This document shows positions 19,810 to 27,510 of a DNA stretch of 64,000 bases, in pieces. The stretch covers positions 28,231-92,230 of the forward strand of contig NZ_JACJHR010000034.1 in the NCBI RefSeq assembly GCF_014174495.1. The letters are read 5' to 3'. The position numbers and the translations under genes are program-made. Within the stretch, counting starts at the first letter, position 1, and each line of letters opens with the position of its first letter. The notes below the pieces were generated by a model, which saw only the letters and a program-made list of their open reading frames with translations, was not told the DNA's origin and made no database searches. Origin of the DNA: Amycolatopsis echigonensis. GTDB lineage: Bacteria > Actinomycetota > Actinomycetes > Mycobacteriales > Pseudonocardiaceae.

Positions 19810-21225
19810 TCAGGTGTTCAAGGACCAGTCTTGCGCGATGCGCATGATCGCGGGCGCGTCCGGGCGGTAAGCGGGCCAGCCCGGGTCGCCGTTCGTGACG
19901 TAAGCGACCCAGGCCGCGTGGGTGCGGGCGGCCAGCTCGGGATCCGGTCGTTCCCGGCCGAGCAGGCCCGACTGGCCGTAGAGGTTCGGCAGAGCGGCGT
20001 GGTCGAACACGAACGGCAGCTCGACGCAGTGGCACGCCCCCAGCGGGTGGTCCGGGCCGGGCGGCGGCCAGGCGAACTCGTAGACGTGGATGGGATTCCC
20101 GGCCCGGCTGTGCGCGTCGGCGAGGAGCCGGTTGCTCACGGTGTAGGCCTCGGTCATCACGTGCGCGGCCAGTTCGGCTGGGGACGCGCCGGGACGGTGC
20201 GCCCGGGCCCGGGCGATGGCCTCGGCGGGGTCCGGGAATCGGCGGGCCGCCGCGGCATGGAGCCCGGCTTCGTCGAGGTTCGCGGTGTAGAGGTTCGCCT
20301 CGTCGGCGTTGGTGCCAATCAGGAGGCTGACCGGGGCGGTGGGGCCAGATGCGGGCTGGGCGGGCAGCGTCTCCTCGTCCAGGACGGGCTTGTACGGGCT
20401 GTTGCCCAGTGATGTATCGCGGAATCCGGCGATCGCCGTTGCGGGCATCGCGGCCGGGGCGGTGACCAACTGCTCGTCGTCCAGTTCGCTCAGCGCGGCC
20501 GCGGTGGGCGCCACCCCGAGCGCGTCGGCCGTCGCCCGCGTGATCAGGTCGGCCTTCTCGACGGGGAAAGCGCACTCGCCGCTGCCGCTCTGGCTGATCG
20601 CCCGGCGGAACAAGCCCGCGGCTCCGGGCGCGACGAGCAGCGCGTCGACCAGCATGGCTCCGGCGGACTGTCCGGCCACCGTGACGTCGCCGGGGTCGCC
20701 GCCGAACGCCGCGATGTTCCCGGCCACCCAGCGCAGGGCCGCGAGCGCGTCGAGCAGGCCGCGGTTGGCCGGGGCGTCCGGGAGCCGCAACCATCCGGCG
20801 ACGCCGAGGCGGTACTGCACGGTGACCAGTACGACGCCGTCGCGGGCGAAGGTGTCGCCGTCGTAGAGCTCGGCCTGCCCAGTGCCCGCGGTGAACCCGC
20901 CGCCGTGGAAGAAAACCAGCACCGGCAGCCCGCTGGTCGCCGGGTCGGGCGTGCTGACCGTGACCGACAGGTAGTCCGCGCCGGGAACCCAGCCCGAACC
21001 CAGCACCGGCCGCAGGTCGATGCCGCCGAAATCGCGCCGCGCGGCCGGTGCCGTCGGGCCGGGCCGGGTGGCGTCGCGGACGCCGTCCCAGCTCGGTGCC
21101 GGAGCCGGTGCCTGGAACCGCGCGGCACCGGACATCGGTGCGGCGTAAGGAATCGCGCGAAAGGTGTGTACCCCGTTCCGCGCCGTGCCCCGGACTCGCC
21201 CGGAGGCGGTGGAAACCACGGTCAT
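19810..21225 (-). CDS. type B carboxylesterase
   Basis: 471 residues of the carboxylesterase/para-nitrobenzyl-esterase family. It opens with VSTASGRVRGTARNGVHTFRAIPYA, then the oxyanion loop FFHGGGF (about 110), the nucleophile elbow AGQSAGA (Ser about 188), the acid region GTNADEANLY (about 300) and a catalytic His in GACHCVELPFVF (about 400). No signal peptide, so it is cytoplasmic. ATG 21225 overlaps the upstream MBL stop (ATGA), so the pair is one operon and probably acts on one compound class (ester plus lactone or thioester). Confidence 0.92.
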   Translation of the reverse strand: MTVVSTASGRVRGTARNGVHTFRAIPYAAPMSGAARFQAPAPAPSWDGVRDATRPGPTAPAARRDFGGIDLRPVLGSGWVPGADYLSVTVSTPDPATSGLPVLVFFHGGGFTAGTGQAELYDGDTFARDGVVLVTVQYRLGVAGWLRLPDAPANRGLLDALAALRWVAGNIAAFGGDPGDVTVAGQSAGAMLVDALLVAPGAAGLFRRAISQSGSGECAFPVEKADLITRATADALGVAPTAAALSELDDEQLVTAPAAMPATAIAGFRDTSLGNSPYKPVLDEETLPAQPASGPTAPVSLLIGTNADEANLYTANLDEAGLHAAAARRFPDPAEAIARARAHRPGASPAELAAHVMTEAYTVSNRLLADAHSRAGNPIHVYEFAWPPPGPDHPLGACHCVELPFVFDHAALPNLYGQSGLLGRERPDPELAARTHAAWVAYVTNGDPGWPAYRPDAPAIMRIAQDWSLNT

Positions 21226-22118
21226 GTGTCGGACCCCCATCGAGTCACGGTGAACTTCGAGCCGTCGCGAACGATTTCCGCGGCCGGTGCTGCGCCGACG
21301 TGTGCGGGGAAAACCAGGGCGCGGTCGTCGGCGGCCCGGCCGAGCAGCCGGTGCCGGGTCGCCGCGGCCTGTGCCGGGTCTTCGCAGAAGCAGCTGCTGA
21401 GACTGGGTTCGGCGATTTGCAGCGGGTGGTGGAGCAGATCGCCGACGAACAGCGCCCGGTCAGCGAAGGAACGCACGGTCAGCACGCACGACCCGGGAGT
21501 GTGGCCGGGTGCCGGTTCGAGCCGCAGGTCGCCGTCGATGTCGTAGCTGTCCTCCCACAACCGGGCCTGTCCACTGTGGACGACCGGGGCGACGCTGTCG
21601 GCGAAGACGTTTTCGTTGGCGCGGGCCAGTTTCGGCCGGTGCGGGCCGGCCGGGTCCCAGAAGTCGTAGTCGGCGCGCGGCAGCAGGTAGGTCGCGTTGG
21701 GGAACGTCGGGCGCCACTCGCCGTTGTCGAGACGCGTGTTCCAGCCGACGTGATCGGCGTGCAGGTGCGTGTTCACGACGAAGTCGACCTCCTCGGGCGC
21801 GACGCCCGCCGCGGCCAGCCGGTCGAGGAACCCCGTGCGCAGCTGGTGAAACGCCGGGGTGCCGGGCCGGTCCTTGCCGTCGCCGGCCCCGGTGTCGACC
21901 AGGATCGTGGCGCCCCCGCTGCGCAGCACCCAGGTTTGCACGCAGGTGCGCAGCAGCCCGGACTCGCGGTCCCAGGAGTCCGGTGGCAACCGGGATTCGT
22001 GCGCCTGCCACGTTCCTTCGGCGAGGCCGGGGAACATCGCTTCGGGCAGGCGGGTGGTTCCTTCGTACTCCAGGACGCGGGTCGCGGTCACTGAGCCCAA
22101 GGCGATCGTGGCGGTCAT
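21222..22118 (-). CDS. MBL-fold metallohydrolase (lactonase-like)
   Basis: 298 residues. The metal site is complete: THLHADHVGW (HxHxDH, about 117-126), a later His in PAPGHTPGSC, Asp in FVGDLLHHP and His near the end (VFPAHVG). The order and length resemble AHL-lactonase/quorum-quenching and related MBL enzymes, but substrate specificity cannot be read. Divergent from an Lrp-type regulator; the 175-bp gap contains strong nested inverted repeats. It contains one GTCCACWGTGGAC element (21569). Co-translated with the esterase downstream. Confidence 0.9.
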   Translation of the reverse strand: MTATIALGSVTATRVLEYEGTTRLPEAMFPGLAEGTWQAHESRLPPDSWDRESGLLRTCVQTWVLRSGGATILVDTGAGDGKDRPGTPAFHQLRTGFLDRLAAAGVAPEEVDFVVNTHLHADHVGWNTRLDNGEWRPTFPNATYLLPRADYDFWDPAGPHRPKLARANENVFADSVAPVVHSGQARLWEDSYDIDGDLRLEPAPGHTPGSCVLTVRSFADRALFVGDLLHHPLQIAEPSLSSCFCEDPAQAAATRHRLLGRAADDRALVFPAHVGAAPAAEIVRDGSKFTVTRWGSDT

Positions 22119-22182
22119 GCGGTCACCTTTTCTCCGTCCGAGTCAAGCTCGATACCCCCATCGGTCTGCGGGTCTCATGCAT

Positions 22183-22254
22183 CAAGCTGGCATGGGACGC
22201 CGTATTTCGGCAACAAGATGTGAAATACGCCTGATTCAGTCAGGATCCAGCTTG
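22183..22254. promoter_or_regulatory. nested inverted repeats in the divergent MBL/Lrp promoter region
   Basis: Outer arms CAAGCTGG (22183-22190) and CCAGCTTG (22247-22254) are perfectly complementary. Inside lie CGTATTTC (22201-22208) and GAAATACG (22222-22229), also perfect, in an A/T-richer stretch, with CTGATTCAGTCAG to the right. The position between the regulator and its presumed targets suggests an operator bound by an Lrp-type oligomer wrapping DNA. Confidence 0.6.
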
Positions 22255-22293
22255 AGTAGGCTGCGCCTGCACGAACCCGAAGGAGGACGCTCG

Positions 22294-23268
22294 GTGGCCG
22301 ACGACGGCGTACTGGACGACACCGACCTCGACCTGGTGGCCGCGCTGCAGCACGCGCCCCGCGCGCCCTTCGACGTGCTGGCCCGCGTCCTGGACAGTTC
22401 GGCGCGCACGATCGGGCGGCGCTACAGCCGGATGCTGGACGACGGCCTGCTCCGCGTCATCTGCGAGGTCGACTGGTCGCTGCTCGCCGAGGGGCCGCCT
22501 GCGCATGTGTGGATCGGTGCCGAGCCTGGCCGGGCGCGCGCAGTCGCGAAGGCGTTGGCGCGGCGCGACGACACCACGCACGTCGCGCTCGCTTCAGGGC
22601 GTGGAGAGGTTTACGCCGTGGTCCACGGGATGACTCGCGCCGCGACGGCCCGCGCGTTGCTCGACGAGATCCCCGCTGTGTCTGGCATCCGTTCGGTGCG
22701 CGCGGAGTCGGCCTTGCGCAGGCTCACCAGCTCCGCGGCGTGGCGGCTGCGGAGGTTGACCAACGAGCAGGAAGAAGCGCTCGCCTCGCACGCGGGGGCA
22801 GCGGCGGAAGAACCCGGCACCGAGCTAGGTCCGCTGGAGCGCGAAGTCGCGGCGGTCCTGCGCGATGACGCGCGGACGCCGTACTCGGACGTCGCTCGCG
22901 TGCTCGACATCTCCGAGTCCCGGGCCCGGCGCGTCGCGACCGCGATGTTCGGTTCCGGGCTGCTGCGGCCTCGCGTCGAGATCGAGCCGGGAAAGCTCGG
23001 GTACCGGATCGAGGCCGTCCTCGGCATTTCCTGTCCGCCGCCGGCGACGGCCCGGCTCGGCGCCGCGATCGCCGCGCATCCGACCACGCGGTTCCTCGCG
23101 CTCACCGCGGCGTCGTCCACCTTCGTCTACGACGGCGTCTTCCGCGGCGAAGACGACCTGGCCGATTTCGTCAGCGGCGGTTTCCCCGGCAGCGACGACG
23201 TCACCGCCGTCGAGTGCACCCTTCAGCTGGAAGTCCTGAAACGCTACTGGCGCGCACCGGCCTCCTGA
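22294..23268 (+). CDS. Lrp/AsnC-family regulator with two HTH domains
   Basis: 324 residues, about twice a standard Lrp. Two AsnC-type helix-turn-helix domains are visible: residues about 8-60 (FDVLARVLDSSARTIGRRYSRM) and about 185-240 (YSDVARVLDISESRARRVATAM). Ligand-binding RAM/AsnC-like segments follow each. This double architecture occurs in actinomycete Lrp proteins. GTG 22294 follows AAGGAGGA. It probably regulates the divergent MBL-esterase operon through the inverted repeats at 22183-22254 and may autoregulate. Confidence 0.9.
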   Translation: MADDGVLDDTDLDLVAALQHAPRAPFDVLARVLDSSARTIGRRYSRMLDDGLLRVICEVDWSLLAEGPPAHVWIGAEPGRARAVAKALARRDDTTHVALASGRGEVYAVVHGMTRAATARALLDEIPAVSGIRSVRAESALRRLTSSAAWRLRRLTNEQEEALASHAGAAAEEPGTELGPLEREVAAVLRDDARTPYSDVARVLDISESRARRVATAMFGSGLLRPRVEIEPGKLGYRIEAVLGISCPPPATARLGAAIAAHPTTRFLALTAASSTFVYDGVFRGEDDLADFVSGGFPGSDDVTAVECTLQLEVLKRYWRAPAS

Positions 23269-23294
23269 CCCGAGGTCGTGCCAGGGTGGATTCC

Positions 23295-23999
23295 ATGACT
23301 GCCAACGATTACGACACTTTCGGCGAGGCCTACGCGATCGAAACCGAGCACAGTCTCATCAACGCCTACTACACCCGCCCCGCGATTCTGGACCTCGCCG
23401 GAGACGTAGCGGGCAGACGGATCCTCGACGCGGGCTGCGGCGCCGGCCCGCTGTTCGCCTCGCTGCGGGACCGCGGCGCGCGCGTGAGCGGCTTCGACTT
23501 CAGCTCCACCATGGTCGGGCTGGCCCGGAAAAGACTCGGCGAAGACGCGGATCTCCGGGTCGCCGACCTCAGCCAGCCGCTGCCCTACGCCGACCAGGTG
23601 TTCGACGACGTCATCTCGGCACTCGTGCTGCACTACCTGGAGGACTGGACCGCTCCGCTGGCCGAACTGCGGCGGATCATCCGGCCCGGCGGACGGCTGA
23701 TCCTGGCCGTGAACCACCCGATCCTTTACAAAATGGCCCACCCGGAGGGCAACTACTTCGCCGTCGAACGCTGGTCCGAGGAGTACACCTTCAACGGACA
23801 AAAGGGCGTGCTCGCGTACTGGCATCGCCCGCTGCACGCGATGACCGACGCGTTCACCACGGCCGGGTTCCGTGTCTCAGTGATCAGCGAGCCGTACCCG
23901 GCAGAGGGCGCGCGCGAGAAGTTCCCCGAGGAATTCGGAGACAAGGAAGCCTTCCTCTGCTTCCTGTTCTTCGTCCTCGAAGTACCCGAGGCCGCTTAA
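23295..23999 (+). CDS. class I SAM-dependent methyltransferase
   Basis: 234 residues. Motif I ILDAGCGAGPLFASL (about 47-61) and post-I FDFSSTMV bind S-adenosylmethionine; the sequence then follows the UbiE/Methyltransf_11 pattern (SALVLHYLEDW, IRPGGRLILAVNHP). No DNA- or RNA-binding domain, so a small-molecule substrate is likely but unknown. It lies 26 bp after the Lrp regulator. The stop codon shares a TTAA with the convergent ybaK-like gene, so both mRNAs end in overlap. Confidence 0.88.
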   Translation: MTANDYDTFGEAYAIETEHSLINAYYTRPAILDLAGDVAGRRILDAGCGAGPLFASLRDRGARVSGFDFSSTMVGLARKRLGEDADLRVADLSQPLPYADQVFDDVISALVLHYLEDWTAPLAELRRIIRPGGRLILAVNHPILYKMAHPEGNYFAVERWSEEYTFNGQKGVLAYWHRPLHAMTDAFTTAGFRVSVISEPYPAEGAREKFPEEFGDKEAFLCFLFFVLEVPEAA

Positions 24000-24475
24000 C
24001 CCGCCGCGATCCCGGCCACGACCGCGCCGGTCAGCCGGACCAGTTCGGCCGGGTCCAGTTCCACCTCGAGTCCGCGCCGGCCGCCGGAGCAGAACATCGT
24101 CGGATAATCCAGCGCCGAGCCGTCCAGCACGACGGGCAGGCGGCTCCGGTGGCCGAGCGGCGAGATCCCGCCGAGCACGTATCCGGTTGCCCGCTGGGCA
24201 GCGGCCGGGTCGGCCATCTTCGCTTTTTTGCCCCCGGCCGCCGCGGCGAGGGCTTTCAGGTCCAGCTGGCCGGTGACCGGAACCACACCGACGACGAGCT
24301 TCCCGTCCACGTCCGCGACCAGCGTTTTGAACACCCGTCCCGGCTCCAGGCCCAGCGCTTCCACGGCTTCCAGGCCGAACGACTCCGCCCGGGGGTCGTG
24401 GTCGTAGGTGTGCACGGTGTGCGCCACCTTCTGCTTCTGCAGCAACGCCGTCGCCGGAGTGCCCTTGCCCGCCAT
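23996..24475 (-). CDS. ybaK: Cys-tRNA(Pro)/Cys-tRNA(Cys) deacylase, YbaK/EbsC type
   Basis: 159 residues of the YbaK/ProX editing family, which hydrolyses Cys mis-charged onto tRNA(Pro) in trans. Typical features are the early VAHTVHTYDHDP segment, VFKTLVADVDGKLVVGVVPVTGQLDLKALA with the conserved Lys, YVLGGISPLGHRSRLPVVLD, and the terminal FCSGGRRGLEVELDP. Complete family length. Its start at ATG 24475 is 25 bp from the SigR-dependent promoter that reads in the opposite direction. Confidence 0.92.
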   Translation of the reverse strand: MAGKGTPATALLQKQKVAHTVHTYDHDPRAESFGLEAVEALGLEPGRVFKTLVADVDGKLVVGVVPVTGQLDLKALAAAAGGKKAKMADPAAAQRATGYVLGGISPLGHRSRLPVVLDGSALDYPTMFCSGGRRGLEVELDPAELVRLTGAVVAGIAAG

Positions 24476-24499
24476 GCGGGCGAGTCTACGAAACCCGCC

Positions 24500-24527
24500 G
24501 GGAATGCCCGGTCGGCACGCTCTGTTG
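24500..24527 (+). promoter_or_regulatory. SigR/SigH-type promoter upstream of sigR
   Basis: GGGAAT at 24500-24505 and GTTG at 24524-24527, spaced exactly 18 bases, match the SigR (SigH) consensus GGAAT-N18-GTT. The expected start point is about 24532-24536, at the GTG codon 24536. This is the classic positive autoregulation of this sigma factor. Confidence 0.85.
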
Positions 24528-24664
24528 TAGACAGCGTGACCACCACGCTCGCCACTCCCCGCCCCGGCAGGAGCCGTCCCGGGACCGGCTTCCCGAACCC
24601 CCGCGTAAACTCGGTGCTGCCGTATGCGCAGACGCGCATCGACGCCGAACGGGAAGGGAACGGT

Positions 24665-25291
24665 TTGCCGAGCACCCCCAACTCCGCGCCGGAGACGGCG
24701 GCCGACGAACTGGAGCTCGCGGAGCGCTTCGAGCGCGACGCGATGCCCCTGCTCGACCAGCTCTACGCGGCCGCGATGCGGATGACCCGCAACCCGTCCG
24801 ACGCCGAGGACCTGGTCCAGGAAACCTACCTGAAGGCGTACGCGGCGTTCGCGTCCTTCAAGGCGGGCACGAACCTCAAGGCGTGGATGTACCGCATCCT
24901 CACCAACACCTACATCAACGGCTACCGCAAGCGTCAGCGGCAGCCGGTGCAGCAGCCCACGGACGAGATCAGCGACTGGCAGATCGCCCGCGCGGAAAGC
25001 CACACCTCCGCCGGCCTTCGCTCGGCCGAGGTCGAGGCGATGGACAATCTCCCGGACACCGACGTCAAGGCGGCTTTGCAGAAGCTGCCCGAGGAGTTCC
25101 GGCTCGCGGTCTACCTCGCCGACGTCGAGGGCTTCGCGTACAAGGAGATCGCCGAGATCATGGACACTCCGATCGGCACCGTGATGTCCAGGCTGCACCG
25201 CGGCCGCGCCCAGCTGCGCGACCTGCTGGCCGACGTCGCGCGCGAGCGCGGCTTCATCCGGGGGACCCGCGAGGAGGTGGCGAAGCGATGA
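24665..25291 (+). CDS. sigR: thiol-oxidative stress ECF sigma factor SigR (SigH)
   Basis: 208 residues from TTG 24665, which has AAGGGAA 4-5 bases upstream. Sigma region 2 (about 30-95: LYAAAMRMTRNPSDAEDLVQ with the DAEDLVQET core) and region 4 (about 140-195: LPEEFRLAVYLADVEGFAYKEIAEIMDTPIGTVMSRLHRGR, broken here only by my reading) are intact. It directs transcription of thioredoxin and mycothiol genes under disulphide stress. The frame stays open upstream to GTG 24536, giving a 43-residue longer form. In Streptomyces coelicolor, a longer unstable form of SigR is made from an upstream start after autoinduction. rsrA overlaps the stop. Confidence 0.93.
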   Translation: MPSTPNSAPETAADELELAERFERDAMPLLDQLYAAAMRMTRNPSDAEDLVQETYLKAYAAFASFKAGTNLKAWMYRILTNTYINGYRKRQRQPVQQPTDEISDWQIARAESHTSAGLRSAEVEAMDNLPDTDVKAALQKLPEEFRLAVYLADVEGFAYKEIAEIMDTPIGTVMSRLHRGRAQLRDLLADVARERGFIRGTREEVAKR

Positions 25292-25611
25292 GCTCGGAAG
25301 ACGCGCCCGCGGAGAAGATGCCCTGCGAGGACGCCCTCGCCGAGATCTACCTGCTGCTGGACCGCGAATGCAGTCCGGAGCGGGACGCGGAACTGCGCAG
25401 GCACATCGAGGACTGCCCGCCGTGCCTCGAGGAATACGGCATCGACGAGCAGATCAAGCACCTGCTGGCCCGCAAGTGCGGCGGCGACCTCGCCCCGGCG
25501 GAGCTGAAGAGCAGGCTGCGCGCGTCCATCCGGCAGACCGTCGCCACGCAGGGCGGCGTCACCGTGGAGCGCACCGAGATCACCGTGGACCAGCGCACCA
25601 CTCGCGACTGA
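25288..25611 (+). CDS. rsrA: zinc anti-sigma factor RsrA
   Basis: 107 residues, redox-sensing inhibitor of SigR. The ZAS motif H-x3-C-x2-C is present (His39, Cys43, Cys46; RRHIEDCPPC). Additional Cys at 13, 28 and 64 parallel those of RsrA that ligate zinc or form the regulatory disulphide, releasing SigR on oxidation. ATG 25288 overlaps the sigR stop by 4 bases (ATGA), so sigma and anti-sigma are translationally coupled. A terminator follows immediately. Confidence 0.93.
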   Translation: MSSEDAPAEKMPCEDALAEIYLLLDRECSPERDAELRRHIEDCPPCLEEYGIDEQIKHLLARKCGGDLAPAELKSRLRASIRQTVATQGGVTVERTEITVDQRTTRD

Positions 25612-25621
25612 CCACACGACA

Positions 25622-25654
25622 ACGGCCCCCGTACCGATCCGGTGCGGGGGCCGT
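25622..25654. terminator. bidirectional terminator between rsrA and bL37
   Basis: The 10-bp arms ACGGCCCCCG and CGGGGGCCGT are perfectly complementary across a 13-base loop. It lies 10 bp after rsrA and 19 bp after the convergent bL37 gene, so it can serve both. Confidence 0.85.
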
Positions 25655-25673
25655 GTCACGTCCGGGCGCGGAC

Positions 25674-25748
25674 TCAGGCGTTGGGCTTCTTGCCGTGGTT
25701 CGCGCCGTTCTTCTTGCGGTCGCGACGCTTGCGGGCGCGCTTCGACAT
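25674..25748 (-). CDS. 50S ribosomal protein bL37
   Basis: A 24-codon gene (MSKRARKRRDRKKNGANHGK, then four more residues ending PNA), too short for ordinary ORF callers. The sequence matches the tiny basic AURKAIP1/COX24-type protein seen as bL37 in mycobacterial ribosomes, where it sits in the 23S rRNA core. 12 of 24 residues are Lys or Arg. ATG 25748 has GAGGAGAG 4 bases upstream. The position beside sigR/rsrA is shared with other actinomycetes. Confidence 0.9.
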   Translation of the reverse strand: MSKRARKRRDRKKNGANHGKKPNA

Positions 25749-25903
25749 GTTCTCTCCTCGGGTGTCCGCTGAGTGTCCCGGGGCGGGGTGCGACACACCG
25801 GCCGGGAACGGGTCAACCGTTCCAGTGTGTCATGCGGCCCCCGCGCTCCTCGGCGGCACCCGCGCCTACGCTCTGGTTGGATGGACTCAGGAGGTGCGCA
25901 GGC

Positions 25904-25939
25904 ATGAACGAACCCACCGCATTCGAGGGCGGCCGGTAG
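25904..25939 (+). CDS. 11-residue leader peptide upstream of pdtaS
   Basis: ATG 25904 follows AGGAGG at a good distance and encodes MNEPTAFEGGR, ending TAG two bases before the GTG of the kinase gene. The kinase itself has only a weak ribosome-binding site, so translation may depend on re-initiation after this short frame. Inference from spacing; the peptide has no recognisable function. Confidence 0.4.
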   Translation: MNEPTAFEGGR

Positions 25940-25941
25940 CC

Positions 25942-27462
25942 GTGTCGACCCTTTCCGACCTGCTCGCCGAGAACACCGGCCTCCCCGGCGAAGCGGCCGA
26001 CCACCTGCAGACCGTCGTCGCGGAGTGGCAGTTGCTGGCCGACCTGTCGTTCGCCGACTTCCTGCTCTGGGTTCCGGTTTCCGCGGAGCACCAGCCCGAC
26101 GGCGGCGATTTCGTGTGCGTCGCGCACGCGCGGCCGACCACCGCGCCCACCGCGCATCCCGAGGACGTCGTCGGCACCCGGTTCACCGTGGACGAGCACC
26201 CGCAGCTGGCCAAGGCCATCCGCGAGGTCAAGATCTGCCGCGAGGAAGACCCGCATTGGTACCGCGACCTGCCGATGCGCCGCGAAGCGGTGCCGGTGAG
26301 CTTCGGCGGCGAGGTGATCGCCGTGCTGAGCCGCGAGACCAACCTCGCCGCGCCGCGCGTGCCGAGCCCGCTGGAGATCGCGTACCTCGGCAGTGCGGGC
26401 GACCTGTGCCAGATGATCGTGGACGGCACCTTCCCGCCCGCCGGCGGCAACCAGACCGACACGCACACCAGCCCGCGCGTCGGCGACGGCCTCGTCCGGC
26501 TCGACCAGGCCGGCACCGTCGTGTTCGCCAGCCCTAACGGCCTGTCCGCCTACCACCGGATGGGCCACGAATCCGACCTCGTCGGGCAGCGGCTGGCCCC
26601 GCTCACCCGGTCGCTGATCCGCGACCCGTTCGACGCCACCGAGGTGTCGCACCGGATCCTCGAGGCCCTCGACGGCAAGCCGTCCACGCGCACCGAGGCC
26701 GACTCGAAACGCGGCGCGGTCGTCCTGTTCCGTGCGCTGCCGCTGCGCCCGGCCGGACAGCCGGCGGGTGCGTTGGTGCTGGTCCGCGACGTGACCGAGG
26801 TCAAGCGCCGCGACCGCGCGCTGATGTCGAAGGACGCCACGATCCGCGAGATCCACCACCGCGTGAAGAACAACCTGCAGACCGTCGCCGCGCTGCTGCG
26901 GTTGCAGTCGCGCCGCACGACGAGCGACGAGGCCCGGCTGGCGCTGGGCGAGTCGGTGCGGCGCGTGTCGTCGATCGCGATGGTGCACGAGGCACTGTCG
27001 ATCTCCGTCGACGAGCGCGTGGACCTGGACAAACTGCTCGACAACGTGCTCCCGATGGTCGGCGAGGTCGCGACCGCGGAATCGAAGGTCGGCATGACCC
27101 GCAAGGGGTCGTTCGGCGTGGTCGTGGCCGAGATCGCGACGCCGCTGGTGATGGTGCTCGCCGAACTGGTGCAGAACGCGATCGAGCACGCGTTCCCGCA
27201 GGGCCGGCCGGGCAAGGTCGAGCTGATCGTGGAACGGTCGGCGCGCTGGCTGGACATCCTGATCCGCGACAACGGCCGCGGCCTGCCGTCCGGGTTCTCT
27301 CTGGAGCGCAGCGACGGGCTGGGGCTGCAGATCGTGCGGACGCTGGTGGAATCGGAACTGCGCGGATCGCTTTCGCTGCGCCAGGTCCGGACCGACGAGG
27401 CGGGCAACCGGGTGCCGGGCACCGAAGCGGCGCTGCGGATCCCGTTGTCGCGGCGGCTCTAG
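25942..27462 (+). CDS. pdtaS: sensor histidine kinase PdtaS
   Basis: 506 residues, soluble (no membrane segment). An N-terminal GAF-like domain (about 1-150), a PAS domain (about 180-285; VRLDQAGTVVFASPNGLSAYHRMG) and a HisKA_2 kinase core: the phospho-acceptor in REIHHRVKNNLQTVAALLRLQSRR-type signature (about 305-325), N box ELVQNAIEHAF, G1 DNGRGLP and G2 DGLGLQIV. This layout is that of PdtaS, which phosphorylates the ANTAR antiterminator PdtaR and, in mycobacteria, senses metals/nitric oxide and c-di-GMP. No pdtaR gene is adjacent. GTG 25942 is set by the GAF N-terminus. Confidence 0.92.
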   Translation: MSTLSDLLAENTGLPGEAADHLQTVVAEWQLLADLSFADFLLWVPVSAEHQPDGGDFVCVAHARPTTAPTAHPEDVVGTRFTVDEHPQLAKAIREVKICREEDPHWYRDLPMRREAVPVSFGGEVIAVLSRETNLAAPRVPSPLEIAYLGSAGDLCQMIVDGTFPPAGGNQTDTHTSPRVGDGLVRLDQAGTVVFASPNGLSAYHRMGHESDLVGQRLAPLTRSLIRDPFDATEVSHRILEALDGKPSTRTEADSKRGAVVLFRALPLRPAGQPAGALVLVRDVTEVKRRDRALMSKDATIREIHHRVKNNLQTVAALLRLQSRRTTSDEARLALGESVRRVSSIAMVHEALSISVDERVDLDKLLDNVLPMVGEVATAESKVGMTRKGSFGVVVAEIATPLVMVLAELVQNAIEHAFPQGRPGKVELIVERSARWLDILIRDNGRGLPSGFSLERSDGLGLQIVRTLVESELRGSLSLRQVRTDEAGNRVPGTEAALRIPLSRRL

Positions 27463-27510
27463 AAAACCCGGCGACAGTCCGGGCACGCCGGATTACTGTC
27501 CGGCGCAGGC

